64,000 nt of DNA from positions 632,617,269 through 632,681,268 of the forward strand of contig CM062816.1 of assembly GCA_031772625.1 (NCBI GenBank), given 5' to 3'. Numbering within the stretch: the stretch's first letter is position 1; each line of letters opens with the position of its first letter. Source of the stretch: Pinus tabuliformis. Taxonomy: Eukaryota > Streptophyta > Pinopsida > Pinales > Pinaceae. Below, piece after piece: positions 61,055 through 64,000 of this stretch. A program made the translations under genes and the position numbers. The notes under the pieces were generated by a model. It worked only from the letters and a program-made list of their open reading frames with translations. It was not told where the DNA came from and did not search any database.

Positions 61055-61154
61055 NNNNNNNNNNNNNNNNNNNNNNNNNNNNNNNNNNNNNNNNNNNNNN
61101 NNNNNNNNNNNNNNNNNNNNNNNNNNNNNNNNNNNNNNNNNNNNNNNNNNNNNN
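61055..61154. other. Assembly gap (100 N)
   Basis: Exactly 100 N, the usual placeholder for a gap of unknown length. It lies inside a coding frame, so the ORF is interrupted and its continuation on the left may not be in register. Confidence 0.98.
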
Positions 61155-61908
61155 TGTAGAAAGACGTGATAACCGGCGGGAATGGATTCTCGGGGAGCAC
61201 AAGACTTCCAACACAGCAAGGCTTTATAATCCATGAGTGGACAAAGGTGAAGGGGATGTTTTCCTTCACAAAGTCGACAGGGGCTTTCGAAGCACTTCCC
61301 TTTCTCCTTACCATTTCCCCAACTGATGAGGTAGCATCGCCATGATCATCAGTGGACGATGAAGGGCGGGTCGGATCATGAGACCAAACTTCTAATACCC
61401 TGGGAATGCCAGGACAATCACGAAGCAGATGGTCCTCCCTGCATAATCGACAAGGAAACTTAACCTTCCGCGGAGGAGCAGAAGGTGACCCGACTTCTGG
61501 TGTACTGGAGTGGATAGCTGGACTTGAGAGGGGGACTGTGTGCGTAGGCTCTCCCTTAGGGGACTTCTTTTTCTTGGTCTTCCTCTTCTTCTTCTTAGCC
61601 ACCTGGTTACTCACATCGAGAATTTCACCAGGCGAAGTACAAGAGGGCGACGTAGAAGTAGGCGTCGAAGGGGAGAGATCCACCTTAGGATCAACATGAT
61701 GTTGTTCAGGTGGAGGGACTGATGGACTAACAGCCGATACGGTAGGGACCAAAGAGGTTGAAAACAACCACACAGGCAACCCGACAGTTAACCCTGGTAG
61801 GGACAACGTCGCCATATACGGAGCACCAACATTCCCAAAAGGAGGGAATTGTCCTGGGTTCCCATCAGAGGGGGAACCTGGGTTAGTGAATCCTGGAAAA
61901 GTTGCCAT
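61155..61908 (-). CDS. gag-like ORF with zinc knuckle, Tat/Ogre-type element, partial
   Basis: Starts MATFPGFTNPGSPSDGNPGQ about 2 kb downstream of the primer site and is open to the assembly gap. The first 90 residues are Pro/Ser/Gly-rich. A basic stretch follows (VAKKKKRKTKKKKSPKG), nuclear-targeting or RNA-binding in character. Next comes CRLCREDHLLRDC (C-x2-C-x3-H-x4-C, one residue shorter than a canonical retroviral knuckle and without its glycine), then an acidic Ser-rich tail. No capsid core is visible. It could be an extra 5' ORF of an Ogre-like element or a gag C-terminal fragment. It ends at the gap. Confidence 0.55.
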
Positions 61909-63923
61909 AGCAAACGAAAACGAAACCTACTCAAGCTAACGCACACAAGATCTAAAATGGGTGATGTTATCGTGGCCAAATTAATTTTAAGACACAAGAA
62001 CCAAACTTGACCTTTTCATATTTCAGGAGTCGAGAAAAGGACGAAAAGATGACTCCAGTCTCCTTCGAATGTTTAATGAGCACGAAGTGACAAGACGCTC
62101 ACAGGCACCTTTTCGTTTAGGGAGTTCGAAAAGGATCAAAAGTGACTGCTCTGGAATTCTAGGTAGAGGGTGTGCCAAACTTTTCGCAAAACCACATAAT
62201 ACTTTTTAGGGTACGGGTGGTCAATCTTCGTGAATGCTGTGTTCACTGCATTGCGAATCGTAGGGCGGCTGACTCGGCTTCCTATGGATAAAGGATAAAA
62301 GCCTAGTGGGGTCTCCCTATATACGCGACGGTACGTGGGAGCGCAGTCCGTGTTAGACCACTATCGAGTCACAGAAGGAGGAATCACCCAACCTAATGTG
62401 AAACAACAGTGACTATGTTTAAAGACGCCGGAACATGTCTCTAACCTAGACCTCTAGATATTTGCGTTTAGTTCCAATGCGTTTTAGATTCATTTGGTTC
62501 ATTTTATAGTTGATCTTGAGATTAAGTTTCGATTTCAAGCTCTATCGTATGTTCGCTCACAATTACCTAGATGCAATCTATATGCCAAAGAATTCCGTTT
62601 TATTCGATGAATTCTAGCTACGAGAGGGCAAGAAATTTTCTATCAAACAAAACAAGTACAGGCAAACAAGCAACTTAATGCAACTAAAGCGAGGAAAGGA
62701 AACTTTTCTTTTGAAGATGCAAATCAATGAAATGTTCTTTTCCTTTTCAATTTTCAAAAGCAAAGCTACTAGTTTGATTTTCTTTCAGTGACACAAAGCA
62801 TCTAAAATAATTTGGAGGAACCGGAACACCAAGTAAACTACTTAATGAAAGCACACAAAGTTCCCAAAACATTCAACCAAAGCTTCCAAATCGAAGGAAA
62901 ACAAGGGTCTGCACGAGCTATGTAATCTAAGCTCTATAAGACAGGCAAGGATTGCAAGCAAGGAGGAAGCGAAAAGAAACCACTTGGAAACACAATCTAA
63001 AACACTCCAACAATCACTGAACAAGTGCATGAACAGATCTGAACTTGGCTGGTCGAACGAACAAACAAGCTCCCTACGGTAGGCTTGACACACACGCAAC
63101 CTCTAGATGTCCTAGAGTTAGAGCGCGAAATCAATAGAAAAAGGCAAACACCCGAAGGACGAAAGTCACAACCAGTCAACTACAGACACAACACAATCCA
63201 GCAATTGCAAGAGTGATGGTGGGAACACGAACCAAGCAGCGAAAGCAAAAAAGGGAAGGTATTTGCAAACTTAAAACCGAGCAAAAACGAAACCTTATGG
63301 AAACAAGCTTCGCAATCAAGCAGTTCAGAGTTCAAACAATGAAAAACAAGTCGTCAGAGAGAACAAGGGAAAGTCACAGCAAGAGGTTCAGGAGGCCAAT
63401 TTGGTCAAAAACGAATTTTACAGCATCAGCGCGGGTAGCCTTCAGCAACTCGGCGCTGACAGGGGGAGGCCTGTAGCAACTTTGCGACGTCAGCGCGGAA
63501 AGACATGAAAAAGGCGCGCTGTCTCGGAAAAACGAGGTCAGCGCGGAAAGAAAACACACAGATGCGATGACAGAAAACACAAAGAAGCGGAGGCGCGATG
63601 CCAGCGCGGAAGGACACGAATAAAGCGCGCTGCCTCTGAAAACGAGGTCAGCGCGACTGTTAGACGTACAGGCGCGATGGAAAGAAAACCAAAGAACAGG
63701 AACGCGATGTCAGCGCGACTGTTTGGAATTAAAACGCGCTGAGCGCAAAAAACAAGCAAGGCCAAACTAAAAACTTCCCAAACCAAAGCAAGAGCTTTTT
63801 AACAATAAAGATGCTTCCCAGAAATGCCCAGAAAGTTCATAAGCAAAAAGACAATCCCAAAAACTCGAAAGAAGATCAATCAAAGCCAAACACAAAAGTG
63901 GACTCAAGAGACAAAAAGGCTGA
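61909..63923 (-). other. 2-kb leader between primer site and ORF
   Basis: No convincing frame. The primer-proximal 500 bp are GC-rich and repetitive (see 63425-63730). Long leaders before the first ORF are known for Ogre-type elements. Confidence 0.5.
63425..63730. repeat. CpG-rich leader repeat with recurrent GTCAGCGCG
   Basis: GTCAGCGCG or a one-base variant occurs near 63425, 63489, 63538, 63600, 63648 and 63709, alternating with GGCGCGCTG/GGCGCGATG blocks, at roughly 48-64 bp spacing. It contrasts with the AT-rich window. Confidence 0.7.
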
Positions 63924-63942
63924 TCCCCAGCGGAGTCGCCAA
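63924..63942 (-). promoter_or_regulatory. Primer binding site, Tat/Ogre type
   Basis: The minus strand reads TTGGCGACTCCGCTGGGGA, the intact version of the sites at 4485-4503 and 44209, next to an LTR edge at 63945. Confidence 0.85.
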
Positions 63943-63944
63943 AT

Positions 63945-64000
63945 TGTTGGAGAGGTAAATCCCCTCTACGGGTAGAGGCGATCCCTACTAGCCCAGCAAG
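63945..64000 (-). repeat. 3' end of a 5' LTR, runs off the window
   Basis: The plus strand begins TGTTGGAGAGG beside the primer site and contains a hairpin (CCTCTAC...GTAGAGG, 63962-63977). Only 56 bp are visible. Confidence 0.75.

Overview
This window looks like intergenic DNA from a large, repeat-rich vascular plant genome, and a gymnosperm-like genome is my guess. It has nested and decayed Ty3/gypsy and Ty1/copia LTR retrotransposons, initiator-Met-type primer binding sites (TGGTATCAGAGC), Tat/Ogre-type primer binding sites (TTGGCGACTCCGCTGGGGA), AT-rich spacers, microsatellites and a 100-N assembly gap. I found no intact host gene, rRNA, tRNA or CRISPR. Most coding regions are broken by stops or frameshifts.

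Layout. 1-4503: minus-strand Tat-like gypsy gag, protease, type I RNase H and RT, with its primer site at 4485-4503. From 4507 upward comes its LTR (R/U5, then a TATA box at 5341-5350). Directly upstream of that TATA box lies a decayed protein-coding cassette of about 1,200 codons (5703-10320, minus) that is not gag or pol. It has its own TATA box (10503-10511), a GC-rich bZIP-site-rich region (10990-11520), and a 1,026-bp terminal-inverted-repeat transposon inside it (6436-7461). 11521-16484: no recognisable gene. 16485-21845: complete 5.36-kb LTR element (minus, perfect CATAG target duplication) carrying a gag remnant and, on the opposite strand, a captured piece of a plant syntaxin (SYP3/Sed5 type). 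This element sits inside an older one whose LTR is 22274-23992. 26760-27640: possible gene fragments. 29247-34949: full-length but decayed minus-strand gypsy element with 598-bp LTRs.

36001-44206: probable giant plus-strand LTR that repeats the arrangement seen on the left: TATA, long decayed ORF (40252-about 43380), second TATA (43513-43523), R-U5, then a Tat-type primer site at 44207. A young 2,672-bp non-autonomous chromovirus derivative (36113-38784, TACTA target duplication) is nested in it. It encodes one open frame assembled from out-of-order gag, protease, integrase, RNase H and chromodomain pieces. 45162-45833: another LTR with a primer site. 48239-48571: solo LTR of the chromovirus derivative (TTGTG duplication). 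48895-49076: (TC)n(TA)n. About 51840-56345: decayed plus-strand copia element, split between the GAG-pre-integrase and integrase regions by a 1.3-kb foldback structure made of 165-bp tandem units. 56842-58118: second internally deleted chromovirus derivative. 58190-60110: unrecognised decayed coding. 60480-60930: degenerate 23-bp repeat. 61055-64000: 5' part of another minus-strand Tat/Ogre-like element, with a zinc-knuckle ORF, a CpG-rich repeated leader, the primer site and the LTR edge.

The most unusual point is that two loci share the same order: promoter, long non-gag/pol ORF, second promoter, R-U5, Tat-type primer site. I read this as an ORF carried inside the U3 of very long LTRs. The far LTR copies needed to prove it are outside the window or not recognised.
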